Part shown: positions 21,406 to 34,350 of the stretch, piece by piece | Numbering within the stretch: position 1 is the first letter of the stretch | Layout: each line of letters opens with the position of its first letter | Assembly (NCBI GenBank): GCA_032433765.1 | Contig: JAVIAB010000156.1 | Location: forward strand, 86,424,269 to 86,488,268 | Direction: 5' to 3' | DNA: 64,000 nucleotides | Origin: Megaustenia siamemsis | Taxonomy: Eukaryota; Mollusca; Gastropoda; Stylommatophora; Ariophantidae | Notes under the pieces: model-generated | The model's database searches: none | What the model saw: the letters and a program-made list of their open reading frames with translations, nothing else | Told to the model about the DNA's origin: nothing | Position numbers and translations under genes: made by a program

Positions 21406-22800
21406 CAAATCAACTGTCATCTAGTTTATAGCGATACATCAGCTGTCATCTAGTTTATAGCGATACATCAGCTGTCATCTAGTTTATAGCGATACATCAG
21501 CTGTCATCTAGTTTATAGCGATACATCAGCTGTCATCTAGTTTATAGCGATACATCAGCTGTCATCTAGTTTATAGCGATACATCAGCTGTCATCTAGTT
21601 TATAGCGATACATCAGCTGTCATCTAGTTTATAGCGATACATCAGCTGTCATCTAGTTTATAGCGATACATCAGCTGTCATCTAGTTTATAGCGATACAT
21701 CAGCTGTCATCTAGTTTATAGCGATACATCAGCTGTCATCTAGTTTATAGCGATACATCAGCTGTCATCTAGTTTATAGCGATACATCAGCTGTCATCTA
21801 GTTTATAGCGATACATCAGCTGTCATCTAGTTTATAGCGATACATCAGCTGTCATCTAGTTTATAGCGATACATCAGCTGTCATCTAGTTTATAGCGATA
21901 CATCAGCTGTCATCTAGTTTATAGCGATACATCAGCTGTCATCTAGTTTATAGCGATACATCAGCTGTCATCTAGTTTATAGCGATACATCAGCTGTCAT
22001 CTAGTTTATAGCGATACATCAGCTGTCATCTAGTTTATAGCGATACATCAGCTGTCATCTAGTTTATAGCGATACATCAGCTGTCATCTAGTTTATAGCG
22101 ATACATCAGCTGTCATCTAGTTTATAGCGATACATCAGCTGTCATCTAGTTTATAGCGATACAGCAGCTGTCATCTAGTTTATAGCGATACATCAGCTGT
22201 CATCTAGTTTATAGCGATACAGCAGCTGTCATCTAGTTTATAGCGATACATCAGCTGTCATCTAGTTTATAGCGATACATCAGCTGTCATCTAGTTTATA
22301 GCGATACATCAGCTGTCATCTAGTTTATAGCTATACATCAGCTGTCATCTAGTTTATAGCGATACATCAGCTGTCATCTAGTTTATAGCGATACATCAGC
22401 TGTCATCTAGTTTATAGCGATACATCAGCTGTCATCTAGTTTATAGCGATACATCAGCTGTCATCTAGCTTATAGCGATACATCAGCTGTCATCTAGTTT
22501 ATAGCGATACATCAGCTGTCATCTAGTTTATAGCGATACATCAGCTGTCATGTAGTTTATAGCGATACATCAGCTGTCATCTAGTTTATAGCGATACATC
22601 AGCTGTCATCTAGTTTATAGCGATACATCAGCTGTCATCTAGTTTATAGCGATACATCAGCTGTCATCTAGTTTATAGCGATACATCAGCTGTCATCTAG
22701 TTTATAGCGATACATCAGCTGTCATCTAGTTTATAGCGATACATCAGCTGTCATCTAGTTTATAGCGATACATCAGCTGTCATCTTGTTTATAACGATAC
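21406..22800 (+). repeat. homogeneous 29-bp satellite with CAGCTG core, about 48 copies
   Basis: Units of TCATCTAGTTTATAGCGATA followed by CATCAGCTG are almost identical across 1.4 kb, with only a handful of single-base differences. Each unit carries the palindrome CAGCTG, an E-box. It is the leftmost and purest member of the 29-bp superfamily and has no counterpart at the right end of the palindrome. Confidence 0.93.
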
Positions 22801-25117
22801 ATCAGCTGTCATTTAGTTTATAACGATACACCAATTGTCATTTAAATTAAAGCGATAAATCAATTATCATCTAATTTAGAGCGACACACCAATTGTCATT
22901 TAAATTAAAGTGATAAATCAATTATCATCTAATTTAGAGTGACATACCAATTGTCATTTAAATTAAAGCGACAAATCAATTATCATCTAATTTAGAGTGA
23001 CACACCAATTGTCATTTAAATTAAAGCGACAAATCAATTATCATCTAATTTAGAGTGACACACCAATTGTCATTTAAATTAAAGTGATAAATCAATTATC
23101 ATCTAATTTAGAGTGACATACCAATTGTCATTTAAATTAAAGCGACAAATCAATTATCATCTAATTTAGAGTGACACACCAATTGTCATTTAAATTAAAG
23201 CGACAAATCAATTATCATCTAATTTAGAGTGACACACCAATTGTCATTTAAATTAAAGCGACAAATCAATTATCATCTAATTTAGAGCGACACACCAATT
23301 GTCGCATAATTTAGAGTGACACACCAACTGTCATTTAAATTAAAGCGATAAATCAATTATCATCTAATTTAGAGCGACACACCAATTGTCGCATAATTTA
23401 GAGTGACACACCAATTGTCATTTAAATTAAAGTGATAAATCAATTATCATCTAATTTAGAGCGACACATCATTTGTCGCATAATTTAGAGCGACACATCA
23501 ATTGTCGCATAATTTAGAGCGACGCATCAATTGTCATTTAAATTAAAGTGATAAATCAATTATCATCTAATATAGAGCGATACACCAATTGTCGCATAAT
23601 TTAGAGCGACACACCAATTGTCGCATAATTTAGAGTAACACATCAATTGTCGCATAATTTAGAGCGACACATCAATTGTCATCTAATTTAGAGTGACACA
23701 TCAATTGTCATCTAATTTAGAGCGACACACCAATTGTCGCATAATTTAGAGCGACACATCAATTGTCGCATAATTTAGAGTGACACATCAATTATCATCT
23801 AATTTAGAGCGACACACCAATTGTCGCATAATTTAGAGCGACACATCAATTGTCATCTAATTTAGAGTGACACATCAATTGTCGCATAAATTAGAGTGAC
23901 ACATCAATTGTCGCATAATTTAGAGTGACACATCAGTTGTCATCTAATTTAGAGCGACACATCAATTGTCGCATAATTTAGAGTGACACATAAATTGTCA
24001 TCTAATTTAGAGTGACACATCAATTGTCATCTAATTTAGAGCGACACATCAATTGTAACATATTTTGGAGCGACACACCAATTGTCGCATAATTTAGAGT
24101 GACACATCAATTGTAATCTAATTTAGAGTGACACATCAATTGTCGCATAATTTAGTGTGACACATCAATTGTCATCTAATTTAGAGCGACACACAAATTG
24201 TCGCATAATTTAGAGCGACACACCAATTGTCATCTGATTTAGAGCGACACATCAATTACCATCTAATTTAGAGCGACACGTCAGATGTAATCTTATTTAG
24301 AGTGATACATCAATTATCATCTAATTTAGAGCGACACATTAATTATCATCTAATTTAGAGCGACATATCAATTGTCATCTAATTTAGAGCGACACACAAA
24401 TTGTCGCATAATTTAGAGCGACACACCAATTGTCATCTGATTTAGAGCGACACATCAATTACCATCTAATTTAGAGCGACACATCAGATGTAATCTTATT
24501 TAGAGTGATACATCAATTATCATCTAATTTAGAGCGACACATTAATTATCATCTAATTTAGAGCGACATATCAATTGTCATCTAATTTAGAGCGACACAC
24601 CAATTGTCATCTAATTTAGAGTAACAAATAAATTATCATCTTTTTTAGAGCAACACACCAACTGTCGCATAATTTAGAGCGACACATCAATTGTCATCAA
24701 ATTTAGAGCGACACTTCAATTGTCATCTAATTTAGAGCGACACATCAATTATCATCTAATTTAGAGCGACACAACAATTATCATCTAGTTTAGGGCGACA
24801 TTCTATTTTTATCTAGTTTGGACAGACATATTAATTTCTACATAAAAGCGACATATAATTTGTCATCTATTTTAGGAGGAGCTATCAATTGTCATCTAAT
24901 TTAGGCCGCAACAATCTGATTTATTGCAACTCATCAAATATTATCTATTTTTAGCGACATTTCAATTGTGATCTTTTGTTTAACGAACCATAAATTATCA
25001 TCTATTTTAGAGAACACACATATTGTCATCTAAATTAGAGCGACCATCAATTGTTATCTAATTTAAAGCAACACAACAAATTGTTATCTAATTTAGAGTG
25101 ATATATCATGTTCGTAC
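22801..25117 (+). repeat. 29-bp satellite, CAATTG subfamily, outer left palindrome arm
   Basis: Units read TCATCTAATTTAGAGCGACA then CATCAATTG and differ from the purer array by several fixed changes, including CAGCTG to CAATTG. At 22830-23300 two diverged units alternate to give a 58-bp dimer with CATTTAAATTAAAGCG. A distinctive degenerate stretch at 24785-25112 reappears inverted at 36659-36990. Confidence 0.9.
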
Positions 25118-25209
25118 ATGATAAAAAAAGTGGAGGCGTGCTCTGTACGCATGCAATGAGTAGAGTCATTGCAAAAGTCCAAAATACGTAAGATCACCTT
25201 TGTCTATGT
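25118..25209 (+). pseudogene. LINE RNase H fragment inside the satellite (left arm)
   Basis: This 92-bp island is non-satellite. It matches 44089-44180 of the RNase H pseudogene at about 90% by eye and includes the shared run CTCTGTACGCATGCAATG. In frame it resembles KVE.CSVRMQ.VESLQKSK with one stop. It covers only the segment between the third and fourth catalytic residues of RNase H. The same island occurs inverted at 36564-36657. Confidence 0.75.
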
Positions 25210-27481
25210 TCTATAGAGCGAGCGTCATATCAATTGCCATCTCGCTTAGAGCGTCATATTTATTGCCGTCTAGTTTAGAGCGTCATATCAATTGTCTTCT
25301 AGTATAAAACGAGCGTCATATCAATTATCTTCTAGTATAGAACGAGCGTCATATTAATTGCCGTCTAGTTTAGAGCGTCATATCGATTGCCTTCTAGTAT
25401 AGAGCGAGCGTCATATCAGTTGCCGTCTAGTATAGAGCAGGCGTCATATAAATTGCCGTCCAGTATAGAGCGAGCGTCATATCAATTGTTGTTTAGTTTA
25501 GAGCGACATATCAATTGACTTTTAGTTTAGAGCGTCATATCAATTGCCGTCTAGTTTAGAGAGTCATGTCAATTGTCGTCTAGTTTAGAGAGTCATGTCA
25601 ATTGTCGTCTAGTTTAGAGAGTCATGTCAATTGTCGTCTAGTTTAGAGAGTCATGTCAATTGTCGTCTAGTTTAGAGAGTCATGTCAATTGCCGTCTAGT
25701 TTAGAGAGTCATGTCAATTGTCGTCTAGTTTAGAGAGTCATGTCAATTGTCGTTTAGTTTAGAGCGTCATATCAATTGCCGTCTAGTTTAGAGAGTCATG
25801 TCAATTGTCGTCTAGTTTAGAGAGTCATGTCAATTGCCGTCTAGTTTAGAGCGTCATAGCAATTGCCGTCTAGTTTAGATAGTCATGTCAATTGTCGTCT
25901 AGTTTAGAGAGTCATATCAATTGCCGTCTAGTTTAGAGAGTCATGTCAATTCTCTAGTTTAGAGCGACATATCAATTGTCGTTTAGTTTAGAGCGAGGGT
26001 CATATCAATTGTCGTCTAGTTTAGAGCGAGTATCATATCAATTTTCGTCTAGTTTAGAGCGACATATCAATTGTCGTCTAGTTTAGAGCGTCATATCAAT
26101 TGTCGTCTAGTTTAGAGCGACATATCAATTGTTATTTAGTTTAGAGCGAGGGTCATATCAATTGTCGTCTAGTTTAGAGCGACATATTAATTGTCGCTTA
26201 GTTTAGAGCGTCATATCAATTATCTTTTAGTTTAGAGCGACATAGCAATTGCCGTCTAGTTTTGAGAGTCATATCAATTGTCGTATAGTTTAGAGCGACA
26301 TATCAATTGTCTTTTAGTTTAGAGCGTCATAGCAATTGCCGTCTAGTTTTGAGAGTCATATCAATTGTCGTATAGTTTAGAGCGACATATCAATTGTCTT
26401 TTAGTTTAGAGCGTCATATCAATTGTCGTATAGTTTAGAGCGTCATATCAATTGTCTTTTAGTTTAGAGCGTCATATCAATTGTCGTCTAGTTTAGAGCG
26501 TTATATCAATTGTCTTTTAGTTTAGAGCGTCATATCAATTGTCGTATAGTTTAGAGCGTCATATCAATTGTCTTTTAGTTTAGAGCGACATATCAATTCT
26601 CGTATAGTTTAGAGCGTCATATCAATTGTCTTTTAGTTTAGAGCGTCATATCAATTGTCTTTTAGTTTAGAGCGACATATCAATTGTCGTTTAGTTTAGA
26701 GCGTCATATCAATTGTCTTTTAGTTTAGAGCGACATATCAATTCTCGTATAGTTTAGAGCGTCATATCAATTGTCTTTTAGTTTAGAGCGTCATATCAAT
26801 TGTCGTTTAGTTTAGAGCGACATTTCAATTGTCGTCTAGTTTAGATCGAGGGTCATATCAATTGTCTTCTAGATTAGTGCGACATATAACTTCTCGTCTA
26901 GTTTAGAACGACATATCATATGTCGTCTAGTATAGAGCGTCAAATATATTGTCATCTAGTTTAGAGCGTCAAATATATTGTCGACTAGTTTAGAGCGTCA
27001 AATATAGTGTCGTCTAGTTTAGAGCGTCAAATATATTGTCGACTAGTTTAGAGCGTCAAATATATTGTCGTCTAGTTTAGACCGTCACATATATCGTCGT
27101 CTAGATTTGTAGTGACATATCAATTGTCGACTAATTTAGAGCGTCAAATATTTTGTCGTCTAGTTTAGATCATCAAATATATTGTCGTATAGTTTGGAGC
27201 GTCAAATATATTTACGTCTAATTTAGAGCGTCAAATATATTGTCGTCTAGTTTTTAGCGACATATCAAATGTCGTCTAGTTTAGAGCGTCAAATAAACTG
27301 TCGTTTAGTTTGGAGCGTCAAATAGATTATCGTCTAGTTTAGAGCGTCAAATATATTGTCGTCTAGTTTAGATCGAGGGTCAGATCAATTGTCTTCTAGT
27401 TTAGACAGAAATATCAATTCTTGGCCAGTTTAGAGCGATGGCCATATCAATTGTCTTCTAGTTTAGTGCTACATATCAATT
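25210..27481 (+). repeat. 29-bp satellite, CTAGTTTAGAG subfamily, inner left palindrome arm
   Basis: Units read CGTCTAGTTTAGAGCGTCAT then ATCAATTGT. Some have a 4-bp extension (GAGCGAGCGTCAT or GAGCGAGGGTCAT). Towards the right, 26935-27370, the CAATTG core becomes ATATATTG. Orientation reverses at about 27485. Confidence 0.9.
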
Positions 27482-27512
27482 ATGCGACAATTGGTATGTC
27501 GCGCTAAACTAG
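27458..27512. repeat. hairpin at the orientation switch of the palindrome
   Basis: Arms 27458-27481 and 27489-27512 are complementary at 21 of 24 positions and separated by a 7-base loop (ATGCGAC). This is the exact point where the 29-bp units change strand, so it is the centre of the inverted block and could extrude as a cruciform. Confidence 0.8.
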
Positions 27513-28495
27513 ACAACAATTGATATGTCGCTCAAAACCAGACGACAATTGACATGTCGCTCTCAAATAGACGACAATTGATATGTTGCTCTAAACCAGA
27601 CGACAATTGACATGTCGTTCTAAACTAGACGACAATTGAAATGCCGTTCTAAACTAGACGACAATTGATATATCGCTCTAAACTAAACGACAATTGAAAT
27701 GCCGTTCTAAACTAGACGACAATTGATATATCGCTCTAAACTAAACGACAATTGATATGTCGTTCTAAACTAGACGGCAATTGATATGTCGCTTTAAAAT
27801 AGACGACAATTGATATGTCGCTCTAAACTAGACGACAATTGATATGTTGCTCTAAACTAGACGACGTTGTCGTTCTAAACTAGGCGACAATTAATATGTC
27901 GTTCTAAACTAGACGACAATTGATATATCGCGCTAAACTAGACGACAATTGATATGTCGCTCTAAACAAGACGACAATTGATATGACCCTCGCTCTAAAC
28001 TAGACGACAATTGACATGACTCTCAAAACTAGACGGCAATTGCTATGACGCTCTAAACTAAAAGACAATTGATATGACGCTCTAAACTAGACGACAATTG
28101 ATATAACCCTCGCTCTAAACTAGACGACAATTGACATGACTCTCTAAACTAGACGGCAATTGCTATGACGCTCTAAACTATACGACAATTGATATGACGC
28201 TCTAAACTAAACGACAATTGACATGACTCTCTAAACTAGACGACAATTGACATGACTCTCTAAACTAGACGGCAATTGCTATGACGCTCTAAACTAAAAG
28301 ACAATTGATATGACGCTCTAAACTAGACGACAATTGATATAACCCTCGCTCTAAATTAAACGACAATTGATATGTCGCTCTAAACTAGACGATAATTGAT
28401 ATGACCCTCGCTCTAAACTAAGCGACAATTAATATGTCGCTCTAAACAAGACGACAATTGATATGACCCTCGCTCTAAACTAAATAACAATTGAT

Positions 28496-31380
28496 ATGTC
28501 GCTCTAAACTAGACGACAATTGATATGTCGCTCTAAACTAGACGACAATTGATATGACCCTCGCTCTAAACTAAATAACAATTGATATGGCGCTCTAAAC
28601 TAGACAACAATTGATATGACCCTCGCTCTAAACTAAATAACAATTGATATGTCGCTCTAAACTAGACGATAATTGATATGTCGCTCTAAACTAAATAACA
28701 ATTAATATGTCGCTCTAAACTAGACGACAATTGATATGACCCTCGCTCTAAACTAAATAACAATTGATATGTCGCTCTAAACTAGACGATAATTGATATG
28801 TTGCTCTAAACTAAATAACAATTAATATGTCGCTCTAAACTAGACGACAATTGATATGACCCTCGCTCTAAACTAAATAACAATTGATATGGCGCTCTAA
28901 ACTAGACGATAATTGATATGTCGCTCTAAACTAAATAACAATTAATATGTCGCTCTAAACTAGACGACAATTGACATGACTCTCTAAACTAGACGGCATT
29001 TGATATGTCGCTCTAAACTAGACGACAATTGACATGACTCTCTAAACAAGACGGCAATTGCTATGACGCTCTAAGCTAGACGGCAATTGACATGACTCTC
29101 TAAACTAGACGACAATTGACATGACTCTCTAAACTAGACGGCAATTGCTATGACGCTCTAAACTAGACGGCAATTGACATGACTCTCTAAAGTAGACGAC
29201 AATTGATATGTCGCTCTAAACTAAACGACAGTTAATATATCGTTCTAAACTAGACGACAATTGATATGTCGCTCTAAACTATTCGACAATTATGTGTCGC
29301 TCTAAACTAGACGACAATTGATATGTCGCTCTAAACTAAACGACAATTAATATATCGTTCTAAACTAGACGACACTTGATACGTCGCTCTAAACTATTCG
29401 ACAATTGATGTGTAGCTCTAAACTAGACGACAATTGATATGTCGCCCTAAACTAGACGACAATTGATATGTCGTTCTAAACGAGATGGCAATGTATATGT
29501 CGCTCTAAAATAGACGGCAATTTATATGTCGCTTTAAACTAGACGACAATTAATGTGTCGCTCTAAACTAGACGACAATTTATACGTCGCTTTCAAATAG
29601 ACGACAATTGATATGTCGCTCTAAACTAGACGACAATTGATATGTCACTTTCAACTAGACGACAATTGATATGTCGCTTTAAACTAGACAACAATTGATA
29701 TGTCGCTCTAAACTAGACGAAAATTTATATGTAGCACTAGACTAGACGACAATTGATATGTAGCACTAAAATAGACGACAATTGATATGTCGCACTAAAA
29801 TAGACGACAATTGATAAGTAGCACTAAAATAGACGACAATTGATATGTAGCACTAAAATAGACGACAATTTATATGTAGCACTAAAATAGACGGCAATTT
29901 ATATGTAGCTCTAAACTAGACGAAAATTGATATGTAGCACTAAAATAGACGACAATTGATATGTAGCACTAAACTAGACGACAATTGATATGTAGCACTA
30001 AACTAGACGACAATTGATATGTAGCACTAAACTAGATGACAATTGATATGTAGCACTAAACTAGACGACAATTGATATGGCCATCGCTCTAAACTGGCCA
30101 ACAATTGATATGTTTGTCTAAACTAGACGACAATTTATATGTAGCACTAAACTAGACGACAATTGATATGGCCATCGCTCTAAACTGGCCAACAATTGAT
30201 ATGTCTGTCTAAACTAGACGACAATTGATATGGCCATCGCTCTAAACTGGCCAACAATTGATATGTTTGTCTAAAATAGAAGACAATTAATCTAACCCTC
30301 GATCTAAACTAGACGACAATCTATTTGACGCTCTAAACTAGACGATAATCTATTTGACGCTCCAAACTAGATGATAATATATTTGACGCTCTAAACTAGA
30401 CGACAATATATTTGACGCTCTAAACTAGACGATAATCTATTTGACGCTCCAAACTAAACGACAGTTTATTTGACGCTCTAAACTAGACGACATTTGATAT
30501 GTCGCTATAAACTAGACGACAATATATTTGACGTTCTAAATTAGACGTAAATAGATTTGACGCTCCAAACTATACGACAATATATTTGATGATCTAAACT
30601 AGACGACAAAAGATTTGACGCTCTAAACTAGTCGACAATTGATATGTCACTACAAACTAGACGACGATATATGTGACGGTCTAAACTAGACGACAATATA
30701 TTTGACGCTTTATACTAGACGACAATTGATATGTCGCTCTAAACTAGACGAGAAGTTATAAATCGCTATAATCTAGAAGACAATTGATATGACCCTCGAT
30801 CTAAACTAGACGACAATTGAAATGTCGCTCTAAATTAGACGAGAAGTTATATGTCGTTCTAATCTAGAAGACAATTGATATGTCCCTCGCTCTAAACTAA
30901 ACGACAATTGATATGTCGCTCTAAACTAGACGCCAATTGATATGAACATCGCTCTAAACTAGACGACAATTGGCATGACTCTCTAATCTAGACGGCGATT
31001 GCTATGACGCTCTAAACTATACGACAATTGATATGACGCTCTAAACTATACGACAATTGAAATGACGCTCTAAACTATACGACAATTGATATGTCGCTCT
31101 AAACTAAAAGACAATTGATATGACGCTCTAAACTAAACGATAATTGATATGTCGCTCTAAACTATACGACAACTGATATGACGCTCTAAATTATACGACA
31201 ATTGATATGACGCTCTAAACTAAACGATAATTGATATGTCGCTCTAAACTAAACGACAATTGGCAGGACTCTTTAATCTAGACGGCGATTGCTATGACGC
31301 TCTAAACTAAACGACAATTGATATGTCGCTCTAAACTATAAGACAATTGATATGACGCTCTAAACTATACGACAATTGAT
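28496..31380 (-). repeat. 2.9-kb segmental duplication within the satellite, copy A
   Basis: The order of variant units here recurs in copy B. A rare CGGCATTTG is at 28994 and 31759, an AGACAATTAATCTAACC is at 30281 and 33249, and GCAGGACTCT is at 31263 and 34231. The offset is about 2884 bp at the start, 2765 bp after an extra 119 bp in copy A, then 2968 bp after an extra 203 bp (7 units) in copy B. Confidence 0.85.
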
Positions 31381-34350
31381 ATGTCGCTCTAAACTAGACG
31401 ACAATTGATATGTCGCTCTAAACTAGACGACAATTGATATGACCCTCGCTCTAAACTAAATAACAATTGATATGGCGCTCTAAACTAGACAACAATTGAT
31501 ATGACCCTCGCTCTAAACTAAATAACAATTGATATGTCGCTCTAAACTAGACGATAATTGATATGTCGCTCTAAACTAAATAACAATTAATATGTCGCTC
31601 TAAACTAGACGACAATTGATATGACCCTCGCTCTAAACTAAATAACAATTGATATGGCGCTCTAAACTAGACGATAATTGATATGTCGCTCTAAACTAAA
31701 TAACAATTAATATGTCGCTCTAAACTAGACGACAATTGACATGACTCTCTAAACTAGACGGCATTTGATATGTCGCTCTAAACTAGACGACAATTGACAT
31801 GACTCTCTAAACAAGACGGCAATTGCTATGACGCTCTAAGCTAGACGGCAATTGACATGACTCTCTAAACTAGACGACAATTGACATGACTCTCTAAACT
31901 AGACGGCAATTGCTATGACGCTCTAAACTAGACGGCAATTGACATGACTCTCTAAAGTAGACGACAATTGATATGTCGCTCTAAACTAAACGACAGTTAA
32001 TATATCGTTCTAAACTAGACGACAATTGATATGTCGCTCTAAACTATTCGACAATTATGTGTCGCTCTAAACTAGACGACAATTGATATGTCGCTCTAAA
32101 CTAAACGACAATTAATATATCGTTCTAAACTAGACGACACTTGATACGTCGCTCTAAACTATTCGACAATTGATGTGTAGCTCTAAACTAGACGACAATT
32201 GATATGTCGCCCTAAACTAGACGACAATTGATATGTCGTTCTAAACGAGATGGCAATGTATATGTCGCTCTAAAATAGACGGCAATTTATATGTCGCTTT
32301 AAACTAGACGACAATTAATGTGTCGCTCTAAACTAGACGACAATTTATACGTCGCTTTCAAATAGACGACAATTGATATGTCGCTTTAAACTAGACGACA
32401 ATTGATATGTCGCTCTAAACTAGACGACAATTGATATGTCGCTCTAAACTAGACGAAAATTTATATGTAGCACTAAACTAGACGACAATTGATATGTAGC
32501 ACTAAACTAGACGACAACTGATATGTCGCTTTAAACTAGACGACAATTTATATGTAGCACTAAACTAGACCACAATTGATATGTCGCTCTAAACTAGACG
32601 ACAATTGATATGTCACTTTCAACTAGACGACAATTGATATGTCGCTTTAAACTAGACAACAATTGATATGTCGCTCTAAACTAGACGAAAATTTATATGT
32701 AGCACTAGACTAGACGACAATTGATATGTAGCACTAAAATAGACGACAATTGATATGTCGCACTAAAATAGACGACAATTGATAAGTAGCACTAAAATAG
32801 ACGACAATTGATATGTAGCACTAAAATAGACGACAATTTATATGTAGCACTAAAATAGACGGCAATTTATATGTAGCTCTAAACTAGACGAAAATTGATA
32901 TGTAGCACTAAAATAGACGACAATTGATATGTAGCACTAAACTAGACGACAATTGATATGTAGCACTAAACTAGACGACAATTGATATGTAGCACTAAAC
33001 TAGATGACAATTGATATGTAGCACTAAACTAGACGACAATTGATATGGCCATCGCTCTAAACTGGCCAACAATTGATATGTTTGTCTAAACTAGACGACA
33101 ATTTATATGTAGCACTAAACTAGACGACAATTGATATGGCCATCGCTCTAAACTGGCCAACAATTGATATGTCTGTCTAAACTAGACGACAATTGATATG
33201 GCCATCGCTCTAAACTGGCCAACAATTGATATGTTTGTCTAAAATAGAAGACAATTAATCTAACCCTCGATCTAAACTAGACGACAATCTATTTGACGCT
33301 CTAAACTAGACGATAATCTATTTGACGCTCCAAACTAGATGATAATATATTTGACGCTCTAAACTAGACGACAATATATTTGACGCTCTAAACTAGACGA
33401 TAATCTATTTGACGCTCCAAACTAAACGACAGTTTATTTGACGCTCTAAACTAGACGACATTTGATATGTCGCTATAAACTAGACGACAATATATTTGAC
33501 GTTCTAAATTAGACGTAAATAGATTTGACGCTCCAAACTATACGACAATATATTTGATGATCTAAACTAGACGACAAAAGATTTGACGCTCTAAACTAGT
33601 CGACAATTGATATGTCACTACAAACTAGACGACGATATATGTGACGGTCTAAACTAGACGACAATATATTTGACGCTCTATACTAGACGACAATTGATAT
33701 GTCGCTCTAAACTAGACGAGAAGTTATAAATCGCTATAATCTAGAAGACAATTGATATGACCCTCGATCTAAACTAGACGACAATTGAAATGTCGCTCTA
33801 AATTAGACGAGAAGTTATATGTCGTTCTAATCTAGAAGACAATTGATATGTCCCTCGCTCTAAACTAAACGACAATTGATATGTCGCTCTAAACTAGACG
33901 CCAATTGATATGAACATCGCTCTAAACTAGACGACAATTGGCATGACTCTCTAATCTCGACGGCGATTGCTATGACGCTCTAAACTATACGACAATTGAT
34001 ATGACGCTCTAAACTAAACGACAATTGATATGACGCTCTAAACTATACGACAATTGATATGTCGCTCTAAACTAAAAGACAATTGATATGACGCTCTAAA
34101 CTAAACGATAATTGATATGTCGCTCTAAACTATACGACAACTGATATGACGCTCTAAATTATACGACAATTGATATGACGCTCTAAACTAAACGATAATT
34201 GATATGTCGCTCTAAACTAAACGACAATTGGCAGGACTCTTTAATCTAGACGCGATTGCTATGACGCTCTAAACTAAACGACAATTGATATGTCGCTCTA
34301 AACTATACGACAATTGATATGACGCTCTAAACTATACGACAATTGATATG
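31381..34350 (-). repeat. 2.9-kb segmental duplication within the satellite, copy B
   Basis: This is the direct tandem partner of 28496-31380. The additional seven units lie near 32390-32600. Sequence between marker variants is nearly identical, so the duplication is younger than the palindrome arms. Confidence 0.85.
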
